Assembly: GCF_900101625.1 (NCBI RefSeq)
Contig: NZ_FMYZ01000007.1
Location: 124,001 to 188,000, forward strand
From: Cupriavidus sp. YR651
GTDB lineage: Bacteria; Pseudomonadota; Gammaproteobacteria; Burkholderiales; Burkholderiaceae
Reading direction: 5' to 3'
DNA: 64,000 nt
Shown: in pieces, positions 46,594-59,371 of the stretch
How the letters are laid out: each line of letters begins with the position of its first letter
Position numbering within the stretch: the stretch's first letter is position 1
The notes under the pieces: generated by a model
What the model saw: the letters and a program-made list of their open reading frames with translations, nothing else
Databases searched by the model: none
Told to the model about the DNA's origin: nothing
Translations under genes and position numbers: made by a program

Positions 46594-47544
46594 TCAGGCC
46601 GTGTCCGCCGTCACATCCGTCATGCCATTGCCGAGGGACGTCATCACGGCCATCAGCTGCTCGCGCAGCCAGCGGTTGGCGCCATCGTTCTCGCCGCCCG
46701 CGTGCCAGTACAGGTGCAGCTCCAGCGACGGCACCTTGAATGGCAACGACAGCAGGCGATTGGCATAGGGCTCGTTGGCGATGCGCGCGTAGCGCAGCGG
46801 CAGCGTGGCCAGCAGGTCCGTGCAGCTCACCACGCGGCAGGCCGCGGCGTAATGCTGGCAGCGCAGCCGCACGCGGCGCGTCAGACCCATGCGATGCAGC
46901 GCCTGGTCCTCCAGCCCCGCCCCGCGGCGGCGCGAGGACACATGCAGGTGCTCGGCCGCCAGGTAGCGTTCGAGCGTGAGTTCCTTCTTGACGAGCGGAT
47001 GATCGCGCCGCGCCAGCACCACCATCGGGTCGGACATGAACGCCGCATGGTGGATGGCTGGCGAAACCGGCAGCAGGATGTCGATGGCGGCATCGAGCGT
47101 GCCGGCCAGCAACTCCGACTCCATCTCCCGCCGGTCAAAGCGGATCGCGGCGATTTCCACATGCGGCGCCATGGCCGTCACACGCGCCATCAGCGGCGGC
47201 AGCAGCGTGGATTCCAGCGCATCGCGCATGCCGATGGTGAAGCGCCGTGTGGTGGCGGTGGGGTCGAAGTGCGGCGTATCCTGCAGCGTGCGCGCGAACG
47301 ATTGCAGCGCGCCGCGAACCTCGCTCGCCAGCGATCGGGCCAGCGGCGTGGGCGCCATGCCCTGGCCGCGCCGTTCGAACAGCGGATCGTCGAACAGCGT
47401 GCGCAACCGTCCGAGCGCATGGCTGACGGCGGGCTGCGTCAGGTTGAGCTGACGTGCCGCGGCGGTGATGCTGCCCTCGCTGTAGATGGCGTCAAACACC
47501 ACGAAGAGGTTGAGGTCGATCCGGGATAGCTGCATGCCGGGCAT
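46594..47544 (-). CDS. LysR family transcriptional regulator
   Basis: 316 residues from ATG 47544; an ATG at 47535 (MQLSRIDLN) is an equally good start. N-terminal helix-turn-helix (LSRIDLNLFVVFDAIYSEGSITAAARQLNLTQPAVSHAL) and a NodD/NahR-like effector domain. It diverges from the acyl-CoA dehydrogenase gene (47709) across 164 bp, so that gene is its likely target. The intergenic region is AT-rich (about 47568-47610) and should contain the operator. Confidence 0.9.
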   Translation of the reverse strand: MPGMQLSRIDLNLFVVFDAIYSEGSITAAARQLNLTQPAVSHALGRLRTLFDDPLFERRGQGMAPTPLARSLASEVRGALQSFARTLQDTPHFDPTATTRRFTIGMRDALESTLLPPLMARVTAMAPHVEIAAIRFDRREMESELLAGTLDAAIDILLPVSPAIHHAAFMSDPMVVLARRDHPLVKKELTLERYLAAEHLHVSSRRRGAGLEDQALHRMGLTRRVRLRCQHYAAACRVVSCTDLLATLPLRYARIANEPYANRLLSLPFKVPSLELHLYWHAGGENDGANRWLREQLMAVMTSLGNGMTDVTADTA

Positions 47545-47708
47545 TCTGGCACGGAATGCAGGACATTGATACTGACAAATCCAGAAAATTCATTTTTCTT
47601 ATTACCTGGCTTCCGCTAGAGTAGCCACCAGTCGGCACGCCGTGCCCCGCCTTTTCCGCCGGATCCACGCGATGCCGGCGTCACCCAAGAGGGAACCGAG
47701 GAGACTCC

Positions 47709-48971
<1,263 letters not shown>

Positions 48972-49300
48972 TGGTCAGCCCGTCCGATCCCGGTCGGATG
49001 TGGGCCCGACTACCGGGCCCGCGCCCGGGGTCTGACTCCGCCTGACCCGCCCGGCGGCAGGGGCTTTTATCCCTGCTGCCAACAAGGGAAACGACGAAAA
49101 AGCGGCGGGGAAACAAGCAAGGAACGCGCAGCCAGCCTGCGCGTTCTTCGCTTCTGCAGGCTTCTTTCTTCTGTGCTCTAATCGCTCGGTCTGCCGTGTC
49201 GCACATCGGTCGCGCATCGTCTTCCGATGCATCGATATATCGCCACGGCCACGATGTCACTTATTCCACCGTTTGATTGCAGCCAGGAGAGCGCTCTCTC
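48972..49300. other. Intergenic region between acyl-CoA dehydrogenase and yfcG-like gene
   Basis: No gene recognised. Contains GC-rich palindromes (GGGCCCGACTACCGGGCCC near 49003) and a terminator-like hairpin at 49120-49148. The last 120 bp should hold the promoter of the GST gene. Confidence 0.5.
49120..49148 (+). terminator. Terminator-like hairpin
   Basis: Stem GAACGCGCAG / CTGCGCGTTC, 5-nt loop, followed by the T-rich tract TTCGCTTCTGC. Weaker than the other terminators in this window. Confidence 0.55.
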
Positions 49301-49993
49301 ATGATCGACGTCTATACCTGGGCCACCCCCAACGGCCACAAGGTTCACATCATGCTCGAGGAGTGCGGCCTCGAGTACAAGGTCCATCCGATCAACATCG
49401 GCGCTGGCGACCAGTTCGGCGAGGACTTCCTCAAGATCAGCCCCAACAACAAGATTCCGGCGATCGTCGACAGCGACGGCCCGGATGGCCAGCCGATCTC
49501 GCTGTTCGAATCCGGCGCGATCCTGCTGTATCTGGCCGGCAAGACCGGCAAGTTCCTGCCCGACGATGTGCGCGGCAAGTACGATGCCCTGCAATGGCTG
49601 ATGTTCCAGATGGGCGGCGTGGGCCCGATGCTCGGTCAGGCCCACCACTTCCGCATCTACGCGCCGGAAAAGATCGAGTACGCCGTCAACCGCTACACCA
49701 ACGAGGCGAAGCGCCTGTACGGCGTGATCGACAAGCAGTTGTCGAAGCATGCATGGCTGGCGGGTGACAGCTACAGCGTGGCCGATATCGCCACGTTCCC
49801 GTGGCTGCGCAGCTGGCAGAACCAGGGCGTGGAACTGGACGACTACCCGCACCTCAAGCGCTGGTTCAATGAAATCGCCGAGCGCCCCGCGGTAAAGCGG
49901 GGCGTCGAAGTCCTGGCCAAGGAACGCAAGCCGCTGCAGTCCGACAAGGAACGCGAGATCCTGTTCGGCGCCACGCAGTACCAGCGCCGCTGA
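49301..49993 (+). CDS. YfcG-like disulfide-bond oxidoreductase (nu-class GST)
   Basis: 230 residues from ATG 49301 (MIDVYTWATPNGHKVHIMLEE). The segments TPNGHKV, FLKISPNNKIPAIVD and LFESGAILLYLA are almost identical in pattern to E. coli YfcG/YghU, glutathione-dependent disulfide reductases that use Thr/Asn in the active site instead of Cys. C-terminal helical domain GDSYSVADIATFPWLRSW. A single-gene unit, probably cytoplasmic. Confidence 0.92.
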   Translation: MIDVYTWATPNGHKVHIMLEECGLEYKVHPINIGAGDQFGEDFLKISPNNKIPAIVDSDGPDGQPISLFESGAILLYLAGKTGKFLPDDVRGKYDALQWLMFQMGGVGPMLGQAHHFRIYAPEKIEYAVNRYTNEAKRLYGVIDKQLSKHAWLAGDSYSVADIATFPWLRSWQNQGVELDDYPHLKRWFNEIAERPAVKRGVEVLAKERKPLQSDKEREILFGATQYQRR

Positions 49994-50059
49994 ACTGGCG
50001 CCGGGCGCGAGCCGGTGCGTGGCGCAGTGCGCGATTCAGTGCGCCACGCCATGCACGGC

Positions 50060-50827
50060 TCAGGCCGCGGCCTCCGTCAGCATCAGGGGCGCGCTGACAT
50101 CGGCGCCGACGATGGACGCATCGGACGCATCGGACGCATCGGACACATCGGACACCGGCGCCATCGGCGGCTCGCCGCCAGGCACATGCAACCGTGTCGG
50201 CGTTTCCGCTTGCGCCACGGCCATGCGCGTACAGCAGAGCAGTCCCGCGCCGGGCATCAGGGCATCGATGCAAAAGTCGTCGTGGGAGTCCGGCGCGAAG
50301 GCCATGCCGGGTTGCAGGTAAGCGGTATGAACTTCGGCGCCCGGGCGCGATGGGCGCCACTGCAGGCACAGCGCGCCACGATGGCAGACCGCCCACATCA
50401 GCCCGCGCGCCTGCAGTTGTTGCGCCCAGTCCGGCTCACCCGGCGCGATCTCGACAAAGTCGACCACGCCAGCCGCCCCGTCGGCCCGGGGCACGGCGCG
50501 CACCAGGATGCTGTCCAGCACCGCCTGCATCTCGACGGGATGCGCCGGCGCCGGGGTGTGAACGTCGCCGCCGCCGAGCAGCGCCAGTTCGCGGTCGCCC
50601 GCCAGGATGCGCACGCCGCCGCGCAGGCAGGCCCACCATTCCGGGCGGCCGGTAACGAACGTCGGCTGCAAGTCGCCGGCACGCAGGAAAACGTAGTCGC
50701 AGGTATGACCCAGTCCGGCCGTTGCCGGAATGACACAAAGCTGGAAGCCGACGCGCAGATCCGGGGTGGACGGGTGTGGCGGCATTGCACCGCGCATCTG
50801 GGCATCGGAAAACGAGAAAATCTGCAT
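50060..50827 (-). CDS. Uncharacterised protein with C-terminal Ser-Asp-Ala repeat
   Basis: 255 residues from ATG 50827 (MQIFSFSDAQMRG). No known motif is recognised; the sequence is beta-rich and looks like two similar halves, possibly a bicupin fold. Each half has short hydrophobic beta strands (FQLCVIPATAGLG, LCLQWRPSRPGAEVHTAYLQPG). The last residues are VSDVSDASDASDAS, encoded by a 9-bp tandem repeat. It diverges from a small XRE regulator gene (51098). Confidence 0.7.
   Translation of the reverse strand: MQIFSFSDAQMRGAMPPHPSTPDLRVGFQLCVIPATAGLGHTCDYVFLRAGDLQPTFVTGRPEWWACLRGGVRILAGDRELALLGGGDVHTPAPAHPVEMQAVLDSILVRAVPRADGAAGVVDFVEIAPGEPDWAQQLQARGLMWAVCHRGALCLQWRPSRPGAEVHTAYLQPGMAFAPDSHDDFCIDALMPGAGLLCCTRMAVAQAETPTRLHVPGGEPPMAPVSDVSDASDASDASIVGADVSAPLMLTEAAA
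50114..50155. repeat. 9-bp tandem repeat in 3' end of uncharacterised gene
   Basis: Four units of GGACGCATC (the fourth GGACACATC) plus a partial unit. Read on the minus strand they encode the Ser-Asp-Ala repeat. Unit length is a multiple of three, so copy-number changes keep the frame. Confidence 0.85.
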
Positions 50828-51097
50828 GGCATTCCCCCAAAACAGAGCATGGGACGCAAATGGTCCCGGAATGCGCATTGGCGGCCCGGTGCGGTTTTCC
50901 GCCCGACCACGTATTGCGCGCTAGCCCCGTTTCGGTACGGCTATTCGCCGCCCGGTACATGCCATCGTGCCGCACCCTTGCGCGGGTGCATCCCTTAAGA
51001 TGTGGATCTGGCACCGATAGAACGACGAACTATAAGTTGTCGTGACGCTCAGGTCAAACCCTTAGGCTCGAGCGACTTAAAATCCACTCAGCAGCAT

Positions 51098-51475
51098 ATG
51101 ACAGGCGACCCACTCAAGCTGTTCGGGCGACATCTGACCTGGTTGCGCAAGCAGCGCGGCTGGTCGCAGGAAGCGCTGTCGCTGGAAAGCGGTCTGGCGA
51201 GATCGTACCTCAGCGGCATCGAACGCGGCACGCGAAATGTTGCGCTTTATAACATTTGTACGCTTGCTGACACGCTCGGCGTTGCTCCGCCGGAGATGCT
51301 GAACTTCTCGCAGCACGAATCCGCCACGACCGTCGAAGCGCCGCGTTCGCCGTTTCATTCCGAATCATCGCCCGCCGTGCAGGCAACCATGCGCTACATG
51401 GCGGAGCTGAGCGATTTCGAACAGGATGTGGTGGCGGGCGTCGCCCGCGCACTGGCAAAGAAAAACCCGCGTTGA
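51098..51475 (+). CDS. Small XRE family helix-turn-helix regulator
   Basis: 125 residues from ATG 51098. Residues 8-65 form an HTH_3 domain (LKLFGRHLTWLRKQRGWSQEALSLESGLARSYLSGIERGTRNV). The C-terminal 60 residues contain a Ser/Pro linker and a helix (FEQDVVAGVARALAKK). The target is unknown; it diverges from the uncharacterised gene at 50060-50827. Its stop codon lies inside the following terminator. Confidence 0.9.
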   Translation: MTGDPLKLFGRHLTWLRKQRGWSQEALSLESGLARSYLSGIERGTRNVALYNICTLADTLGVAPPEMLNFSQHESATTVEAPRSPFHSESSPAVQATMRYMAELSDFEQDVVAGVARALAKKNPR

Positions 51476-51490
51476 TCCCGCGGGTTTTTT
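51460..51490. terminator. Bidirectional terminator overlapping the XRE stop codon
   Basis: Stem AAAACCCGCG / CGCGGGTTTT around a 7-nt loop, A-run on the left (AAAGAAAAA) and six T on the right. It ends the XRE gene, and on the opposite strand it is the first terminator after the last urease gene, ureG. Confidence 0.9.
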
Positions 51491-51516
51491 GTTTGGGGCG
51501 CCCTTGCGGCGCCTTT

Positions 51517-51558
51517 GTCTTTTGCGTGTCGTCTTTTGCGTGTCGTCTTTTGCGCGTA
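51517..51558. repeat. 14-bp tandem repeat (3 copies)
   Basis: Units GTCTTTTGCGTGTC at 51517 and 51531 and a diverged third copy GTCTTTTGCGCGTA at 51545. Located in the gap between the XRE terminator and ureG. No function evident. Confidence 0.85.
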
Positions 51559-51660
51559 CGGATGCTTCCGACTCGCCTGAAGCGTCAGCCGATCCGCCAA
51601 AGATTCGCCAGAGCCGATCGGCCAGGGCAAGCCGGGCCGACTCAGACAACTCAAACCGAC

Positions 51661-52290
51661 TCAGACGTTGAGCATCCCCTGGCGCTCGATGAAGGCGATC
51701 ACCTGTTCCAGGCCCTGCCCCGATTTCACGCTACCCATCACGAACGGCCGCTCGCCACGCATCTTGCGGGCGTCGCTCTCCATGATTTCCAGCGATGCGC
51801 CCACGTAAGGCGCCAGGTCCGTCTTGTTGATGACCAGCAGGTCGGATTTGGTGATACCCGGGCCGCCCTTGCGCGGAATCTTCTCCCCGCCGGCCACATC
51901 GATCACGTAGATGGTCAGGTCGGACAATTCCGGGCTGAACGTGGCGGCGAGATTGTCGCCGCCCGATTCGATGAACACCACGTCGGCATCCGGAAACTTC
52001 GCCAGCATGCGGTCCACGGCTTCGAGGTTGATCGATGCATCCTCGCGGATCGCCGTGTGCGGGCAGCCGCCAGTTTCCACACCCATGATGCGCTCCGCGG
52101 GCAGTGCGCCCGAGATCGTCAGCAGGCGCTGGTCTTCCTTGGTGTAGATGTCGTTGGTGATGGCGACGAGGTCGTAGCGGTCGCGCATCGCCTTGCACAG
52201 CATCTCCAGCAGCGTGGTCTTGCCGGAGCCTACGGGGCCACCGACGCCAACGCGCAGCGGGGGATTCTTCTTGGTACGGGCCTGGGTCAT
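51661..52290 (-). CDS. ureG: Urease accessory GTPase UreG
   Basis: 209 residues from ATG 52290; an upstream frame overlaps ureF and is rejected. P-loop GGPVGSGKT (17-25), nickel-binding CPH in [14 protein letters not shown], and GTPase motifs ESGGDN and NKTDL. UreG uses GTP hydrolysis to pass nickel from UreE to the UreDF-apo-urease complex. Last gene of the urt-ure operon, 14 bp after ureF. Confidence 0.97.
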   Translation of the reverse strand: MTQARTKKNPPLRVGVGGPVGSGKTTLLEMLCKAMRDRYDLVAITNDIYTKEDQRLLTISGALPAERIMGVETGGCPHTAIREDASINLEAVDRMLAKFPDADVVFIESGGDNLAATFSPELSDLTIYVIDVAGGEKIPRKGGPGITKSDLLVINKTDLAPYVGASLEIMESDARKMRGERPFVMGSVKSGQGLEQVIAFIERQGMLNV

Positions 52291-52304
52291 GATCGGATTC
52301 GGAT

Positions 52305-52997
52305 TCAGGATCGGAACAACCGGGAGTACTGTGTCTCGTGCCGTGCGGACAGCAGCCCCAGCATCGGGGAAAACGTGGAAATCTGCGGCGGCTGCGCGTC
52401 GGCGCGGCGCGCGGCTTCGTCGACGGCATCGAGCACGGCCCGATGCAGCCCGCGCAGGATATGCTGGCCGGCCACCTGGCCGAGCGGCACGGCCTTGATG
52501 GCCGCCGCGACCTGGTTCTCCGCCCAGTTGAAGGCATAGGCCGCCAGTCCGTCGCGCGCATCGATGTCCAGCGCCACGCACGCGGCGGCAAACGCCGTCG
52601 GCAGGCAGACAGGCGACAGGCTTGCCAGCGCGGCGCGTTGCGCGTCATCGCCCCACGCCATCTGGCCCACCAGCTTTGCGAGCGACCAGCCCATCTGCTC
52701 GGTCTCCAGCCGCATCTCGGCCGTCTCGCGCGTGGCGTGGAACCAGTCATTCCATCGGCGCACGCTGGCCATGTCGTTCGATTTCCACGCACGATGGAGC
52801 AGCAGCCAGACCGGCGCTTCGCACTGGGACTGCACGTGGATCAGGTTGTCGCGGATCCAGCGCTCGGCGCTGGTGGCATCGCTGACCAGCCCGCAATCGA
52901 TTGCCGCTTCCAGCCCCTGCGAATAGCTGAACCCGCCAATCGGCAATGCCGGCGAGGCAAGGTGCAGCAGCGAGATGAGTTGGGGCAACCCGGTCAT
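52305..52997 (-). CDS. ureF: Urease accessory protein UreF
   Basis: 230 residues, helical. Diagnostic start [25 protein letters not shown] and C-terminal [13 protein letters not shown]. UreF bridges UreD and UreG in the urease activation complex. Gap of 12 bp from ureE. Confidence 0.97.
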   Translation of the reverse strand: MTGLPQLISLLHLASPALPIGGFSYSQGLEAAIDCGLVSDATSAERWIRDNLIHVQSQCEAPVWLLLHRAWKSNDMASVRRWNDWFHATRETAEMRLETEQMGWSLAKLVGQMAWGDDAQRAALASLSPVCLPTAFAAACVALDIDARDGLAAYAFNWAENQVAAAIKAVPLGQVAGQHILRGLHRAVLDAVDEAARRADAQPPQISTFSPMLGLLSARHETQYSRLFRS

Positions 52998-53009
52998 GCG
53001 ATCACGCCA

Positions 53010-53666
53010 TCAGTGCTTGTGACCACAGTGCTCGTCATGCACGTGATCGTGGCCATGGTCGTGGTCATGCTCGTGGTCGTGGTCATAACCATGGGAATGC
53101 GAGTGGCCGCGCGCATGGGAATGCCCGTGCGCGTGCGCGTGCGACTCCCCGTGATGCTCGTGAAACACTGCCTGCGCGGCCGCGTAGTCCTCGGCGAACG
53201 TCGCATCGTGGCCATGCTTGTGACCGCCACCATAGGCCCCCGCCTCCGGCTCGAAGGGCAGCTCGGCGCGCTCGGCATTCACGCCCAGCCGGGCCAGCAT
53301 GTCCGCCAGCACCGCGTCGTATTCCAGCCGCAGGTAGTCGCGCCCCACTTCCACCGGGGTATGCCGATTGCCCAGATGATAGGCGGCGCGCATCAGGGCC
53401 AGTCCATCCGCCGCCGTGACCTGCAACACCGATTCCGCGGCCGCCTGGACCTCGACGAAGGCGCCATCTTCCGCCACTAGCAGATCGCCGCCGCGCAGCA
53501 CGGTGCCGCGCGGCAGGAACAGCGCCGCCTCGGTGCCGTTGTCCAGTACCGCACGCAGGCGGCTCTTGCTGCGGTCGCCAAATGGCAGGACGAGCTTGGG
53601 CGCGCGGCGCACCAGGACCGGTGCAATGCCGTGCGGCGCGGGGAGGTGTTTGTCGATCTTGATCAC
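53010..53666 (-). CDS. ureE: Urease nickel metallochaperone UreE
   Basis: 218 residues. N-terminal peptide-binding domain and central metal domain ([30 protein letters not shown]) followed by an unusually long His/Asp/Glu-rich tail of about 50 residues ([27 protein letters not shown]... in character) that will bind several nickel ions. UreE delivers nickel to UreG. Starts 3 bp after ureC. Confidence 0.96.
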   Translation of the reverse strand: MIKIDKHLPAPHGIAPVLVRRAPKLVLPFGDRSKSRLRAVLDNGTEAALFLPRGTVLRGGDLLVAEDGAFVEVQAAAESVLQVTAADGLALMRAAYHLGNRHTPVEVGRDYLRLEYDAVLADMLARLGVNAERAELPFEPEAGAYGGGHKHGHDATFAEDYAAAQAVFHEHHGESHAHAHGHSHARGHSHSHGYDHDHEHDHDHGHDHVHDEHCGHKH

Positions 53667-53669
53667 GGG

Positions 53670-55387
<1,718 letters not shown>

Positions 55388-55388
<1 letters not shown>

Positions 55389-55693
55389 CACAGCGCTCCC
55401 ATGATCTTGCCGTTGAAGCCGTAGACGATGCGGTCGCCATCCAGCGCCACCAGTTGCACCGTGCGCGACTGGCCAGGTTCGAATCGCACGGCGGTGCCGG
55501 CGGCGATGTCGAGCCGGAAGCCGCGCGCCGCCTCGCGATCGAAGTCGAGCGCGGCGTTGGTCTCGTAGAAGTGGAAATGCGAACCCACCTGCACCGGACG
55601 GTCGCCCGTGTTGGCCACCGTCACGCTGACCGTGGGGCGCCCCGCGTTCAGTTCGATTTCGCCGTCCAGCGGCATCAGTTCACCGGGAATCAT
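55388..55693 (-). CDS. ureB: Urease beta subunit
   Basis: 101 residues from ATG 55693. An ATG two codons upstream is too close to the AAGGAG, whereas 55693 has ideal 7-base spacing and matches the family start MIPGE. Conserved segments [19 protein letters not shown] and [17 protein letters not shown] are present. Structural subunit of the (UreABC)3 urease. Confidence 0.97.
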
Positions 55694-55710
55694 CACCATG
55701 CTCCTTGCGA

Positions 55711-56397
55711 TCAGGCGACCATCAGGCCCACGCCATACAGCGCCACGCCCGCTCCGGCCACGCGGGCCACCCAGCCGGCATGGCGACGCAGGAACATGCC
55801 CGCGCCGATGCCCAGCCCATGCAGCGTCATCGTCGCCACGGCAAACCCGCCCACATAGGCCAGCACCGCCGGCATGGCGGCCGCCGTCGCCGGCAACTCG
55901 GCGCCGTGCGCATAGCCGTGGAACAGCGCAAAGCCGCCGACGATGGCCATGCCGGCCACGGCCGACAGGCGCGCACGGGCCGCCACCAGCAGGCCGATCA
56001 CCAGCAGCGACACGGCGATCATCGGCTCCACGGCCGGCAGCGCCACCCCGGCAAGGCCGAGCGCGGCGCCAACGAGCATCATCGCCACGAAGGCCAGCGG
56101 CAGGCGCAGCAGATCGGCCTTCGACGGCGCTCCGTGCCCGAACGTATCGCGCGACGACGTGGCCATCGCGCTCCACACACCCACGGCAGCCATCGCCAGC
56201 AGGTGGTCGGTGCCGGTGAACGGATGCAGCAGGCCGGCCCACAGGCTGGCGCCGACGGTCGCGGCATCGTGACCGGGGTGGGCAAAGGCCGAAGCGGTGG
56301 CCAGCGACAGGCTGGCGCCCGCGGCCAGGCGCGCGCGCCAGGATCGGAGGAAGCGGCTGGCTCGATTGGCTCGGTTGGCTCGATTGGATCGGGACAT
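55711..56397 (-). CDS. ureJ: HupE/UreJ family nickel permease
   Basis: 228 residues from ATG 56397. The N-terminal extension [16 protein letters not shown] comes from short DNA repeats, followed by a signal-like segment and the HupE signature AFAHPGHD and [14 protein letters not shown], then about six membrane helices ([12 protein letters not shown] is a conserved His-rich loop). HupE/UreJ proteins import nickel or cobalt. It lies between ureA and ureB with gaps of 34 and 17 bp. Confidence 0.93.
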   Translation of the reverse strand: MSRSNRANRANRASRFLRSWRARLAAGASLSLATASAFAHPGHDAATVGASLWAGLLHPFTGTDHLLAMAAVGVWSAMATSSRDTFGHGAPSKADLLRLPLAFVAMMLVGAALGLAGVALPAVEPMIAVSLLVIGLLVAARARLSAVAGMAIVGGFALFHGYAHGAELPATAAAMPAVLAYVGGFAVATMTLHGLGIGAGMFLRRHAGWVARVAGAGVALYGVGLMVA

Positions 56398-56431
56398 TGG
56401 GGCCCTCTTGGTGTTGTTGGCGGTTGAGATA

Positions 56432-56734
56432 TCAGACGATCGGGTGATGGACGGTGACAAGCTTGGTGCCGTCCGGGAAGGTGGCTTCCACCTGGATCTC
56501 GGGGATCAGCTCGGCCACGCCTTCCATGACGTCCTCGCGCGTCAGCACCGTGGTGCCTTCGTGCATCAGTTCGGCCACGGTGCGGCCATCGCGCGCGCCC
56601 TCCATGATGGCGGCGGTAATCAGCGCGACGGCTTCCGGATAGTTGAGCTTGAGCCCGCGTGCGCGGCGGCGTTCGGCCAGCAGTGCGGCGGTGAAGATCA
56701 GCAGCTTGTCTTTCTCGCGCGGCGTCAGTTCCAT
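56432..56734 (-). CDS. ureA: Urease gamma subunit
   Basis: 100 residues from ATG 56734 ([23 protein letters not shown]), the exact family length. Contains [28 protein letters not shown] and ends TVHHPIV. Structural subunit of urease. 32 bp after ureD. Confidence 0.98.
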   Translation of the reverse strand: MELTPREKDKLLIFTAALLAERRRARGLKLNYPEAVALITAAIMEGARDGRTVAELMHEGTTVLTREDVMEGVAELIPEIQVEATFPDGTKLVTVHHPIV

Positions 56735-56766
56735 CGTTGGCTTCCTTGTTGTCTTTCGTATCGTTG

Positions 56767-57660
56767 TCAGGTCGACCACAGTCGCAGCGGCCGCGCCGGC
56801 ACGCCGTGGATGGGCTCGCGCAGGGCGGTCCAGCTATCGACCATCACTTGCCGCACCGCTTCCATCTGGCGGCCCAGCACGCGCAGCAGCAGCATCGACT
56901 GGCCCGGCGGTTGATCATGCGAAGTGCCACGCGCAGCCAGACAGGTCACGCCGGCGCGCAGGTCGGCAGCGTAGGGCAGGCGTTCGGCGAGCGATTCGGC
57001 CAGCGCCGGCGTGGCGCCCTGCCCCACGGCCCAGAGCGTGCCGAGGATATGCAGCCCATCCATGCCGGACACCGCGGTACGCAGCGGCGAGGCGGCATCG
57101 AAATGCGATTGCTCGATCCACAATGCGCGATCGCCATCGGCGATGCGCGTATCGAGCCACAGCGCGCCGCTGGCCCATCGCTCGCCCGATGCCTGCCGGC
57201 CCAGCACGACGGCATCCCAGCCGATCGCACTGCCGCCCGGCGCCACCACCACATCCGTGGCGATACGCGCACGCGCATCGTCGAACACGATGTTCTCCTG
57301 CGGCAGCCAGTCCAGCTTCGCGCCCTCGGCCACATCGATCCGCACCTGCTGCGCGGCTTCGCGGCCCAGCGACTTGTACCACTTGGTGGCCCCCGGCGTG
57401 GCCAGTACCGCATGCGCGCCGGATGCCACCGCGATGTCGATATCGAGCACGTCGCCACCCGCCACGCCGGCAGGCGGATGCAGCACCACCACGTGGCAGA
57501 TATCGCCTTCCGGGTACAGCGGCTTCTGCACCAGCAGCGGGCCCTGATGGCGGCGCTCCACCATGGCGGTGCGCCCGGCACGCGCGGCAAAGCGCAGGCG
57601 CAGGCTGGCGTGCCATGCGGCGGGCATGGCGAGCGATGATGGGAAATCCGGATGACGCAT
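56767..57660 (-). CDS. ureD: Urease accessory protein UreD
   Basis: 297 residues from ATG 57660 ([16 protein letters not shown]). Typical blocks are [34 protein letters not shown] and [12 protein letters not shown]. UreD forms the tunnel-containing complex with UreF that receives nickel for the active site. It is 167 bp downstream of urtE; no terminator is seen in that gap, so transcription probably continues from urt. Confidence 0.95.
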   Translation of the reverse strand: MRHPDFPSSLAMPAAWHASLRLRFAARAGRTAMVERRHQGPLLVQKPLYPEGDICHVVVLHPPAGVAGGDVLDIDIAVASGAHAVLATPGATKWYKSLGREAAQQVRIDVAEGAKLDWLPQENIVFDDARARIATDVVVAPGGSAIGWDAVVLGRQASGERWASGALWLDTRIADGDRALWIEQSHFDAASPLRTAVSGMDGLHILGTLWAVGQGATPALAESLAERLPYAADLRAGVTCLAARGTSHDQPPGQSMLLLRVLGRQMEAVRQVMVDSWTALREPIHGVPARPLRLWST

Positions 57661-57827
57661 GGGTGGTGGCAAGCCGCGGGGGCGAGTGGGGCAAAAAAGC
57701 GGGCAAAGGCGAGCAAGAGCCGGCAAGAGCGGGCGCGCCGCGGCAGGCCCGATGTCGGCAATCGATGCAGCCATCATAGCGCGCGACCGCCGGCACCGAA
57801 AGGTGATCTGGCGGTCGCTAGGCGCCG

Positions 57828-58520
57828 TCAGACCGCGATCAGTTCCCGCACGCCGTCCTGCTCCATGCTCGCGCCCTCGCCCCGGGCCACCACCTCGCCA
57901 CGGCTCATGACGACATAGTGATCGGCCAGATGCCGCGCGAATTCGTAGTACTGCTCCACCAGCAGCACCGTCATGCCGAATTCGTCGACCAGCAGCCGCA
58001 GCGCACGGCCGATGTCCTGGATGATCGACGGCTGGATGCCTTCCGTCGGCTCGTCCAGGATCAGCAGTTGCGGCTCGCTCATCAGCGCGCGGCCGATAGC
58101 CAGCTGTTGCTGCTGGCCGCCCGACAGGTCGCCGCCACGGCGCTGGCGCATCGTGCGCAATACGGGAAACAGCTGGTAGATCCGGTCCGGCACGCCGTTG
58201 GGCCGCGCGCGGCTGGCGGCGCCGATCAGCAGGTTTTCCTCGACGGTCAGGCGCGGGAAGATCTCGCGCCCCTGCGGCACGTAGGCGAGGCCCGCCGATA
58301 CGCGCTCGTAGGGCGCCTTCTTCTCCAGCGCGCGGCCGTCCCAGCTGACGCTGCCGCTACGCGTGGGCACCACGCCCATCAGGCATTTGAGCAGCGTGCT
58401 CTTGCCCACGCCGTTGCGCCCCAGCAGCGTGGTGAGCTTGCCGTGCGGCACCTCGAAGGAGACGTCGCGCAGGATGTGACTGCCGCCGTAGAACTGGTTC
58501 AGTGCTTTGACCTGCAGCAT
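57828..58520 (-). CDS. urtE: Urea ABC transporter ATP-binding protein UrtE
   Basis: 230 residues, LivF-type ABC ATPase: Walker A LLGRNGVGKST, signature LSGGQQQQLAIGRAL, Walker B LLILDEPTEGIQ. The reading LNQFYGGSHILRDVSFEV at the start is typical of UrtE. Starts 2 bp after urtD. Confidence 0.95.
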   Translation of the reverse strand: MLQVKALNQFYGGSHILRDVSFEVPHGKLTTLLGRNGVGKSTLLKCLMGVVPTRSGSVSWDGRALEKKAPYERVSAGLAYVPQGREIFPRLTVEENLLIGAASRARPNGVPDRIYQLFPVLRTMRQRRGGDLSGGQQQQLAIGRALMSEPQLLILDEPTEGIQPSIIQDIGRALRLLVDEFGMTVLLVEQYYEFARHLADHYVVMSRGEVVARGEGASMEQDGVRELIAV

Positions 58521-58522
58521 CG

Positions 58523-59371
58523 TTATCTTCCCAGATAGGATTCGATCACGCGCTCATCGCGCTTGACGGCATCGAGCGTGCCCTCGGCCAGCACACTGCC
58601 TTCGGCCAGCACCGTCACCTTGCCTGCATCGCCGGCCAGGGCCGCCACGAATTCCATGTCGTGCTCCACCACCATCATCGAGCAACTGCCGCGCAGGCTG
58701 TTCAGCAGGCCGGCCAGCTGCATCGTCTCTTCGTCGGTCATCCCCGCCACCGGCTCATCCAGCAGCAACAGCTGCGGCTGCTGCATCAGCAGCATGCCGA
58801 TCTCGAGTCGTTGCTTCTGGCCGTGCGACAACAGCCCCGCCGGACGATAGGCCTCGTCCTCGAGCCCCGTCAGCGCCAGCGTTTCCTCGATGCGGCGATG
58901 GCCCTCGCCCGTCAGCCGCGCGCGCAGCGACGACCACCAGCGCTTGTCGGTCTTCATCGCCAGCTCCAGGTTTTCCCAGACCGCATGTTGTTCAAAGACG
59001 GTGGGCTTCTGGAACTTGCGGCCGATGCCGGTTTGCGCGATGCGGGGTTCCGTCATGCGCATCAGGTCGATGGTCTGCCCCAGGAACACGCGCCCACTGA
59101 CGTTGGCATTGCGCGGCCCGGTCTTGCCCGTGATGACGTCCATCATCGTGGTCTTGCCGGCACCGTTGGGGCCGATCACGCAGCGCAGCTCGCCATGATC
59201 GATCGACAGTGTCAGCTTGTTCAGCGCGCGAAAGCCGTCGAACTGCACGGTCAGGTCTTCCAGGTAGAGGATCGGTCCGTGCGAGACGTCGATCACGCCG
59301 GGCTCGACGAATCGGCCCAGGCCCGTGGCATTGCCGCTTTCTGCCTGTTGTGCACCCAGTGCGGCGTTCAT
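58523..59371 (-). CDS. urtD: Urea ABC transporter ATP-binding protein UrtD
   Basis: 282 residues from ATG 59371, which overlaps the urtC stop as ATGA; a longer frame runs into urtC. LivG-type ATPase with Walker A IGPNGAGKTT, the unusual but family-typical LSHGQKQRLEIGMLL signature (Gly-Gly replaced by His-Gly) and LLLLDEPVAGMTDEET. A 35-residue N-terminal extension precedes the ATPase core. Confidence 0.95.
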   Translation of the reverse strand: MNAALGAQQAESGNATGLGRFVEPGVIDVSHGPILYLEDLTVQFDGFRALNKLTLSIDHGELRCVIGPNGAGKTTMMDVITGKTGPRNANVSGRVFLGQTIDLMRMTEPRIAQTGIGRKFQKPTVFEQHAVWENLELAMKTDKRWWSSLRARLTGEGHRRIEETLALTGLEDEAYRPAGLLSHGQKQRLEIGMLLMQQPQLLLLDEPVAGMTDEETMQLAGLLNSLRGSCSMMVVEHDMEFVAALAGDAGKVTVLAEGSVLAEGTLDAVKRDERVIESYLGR

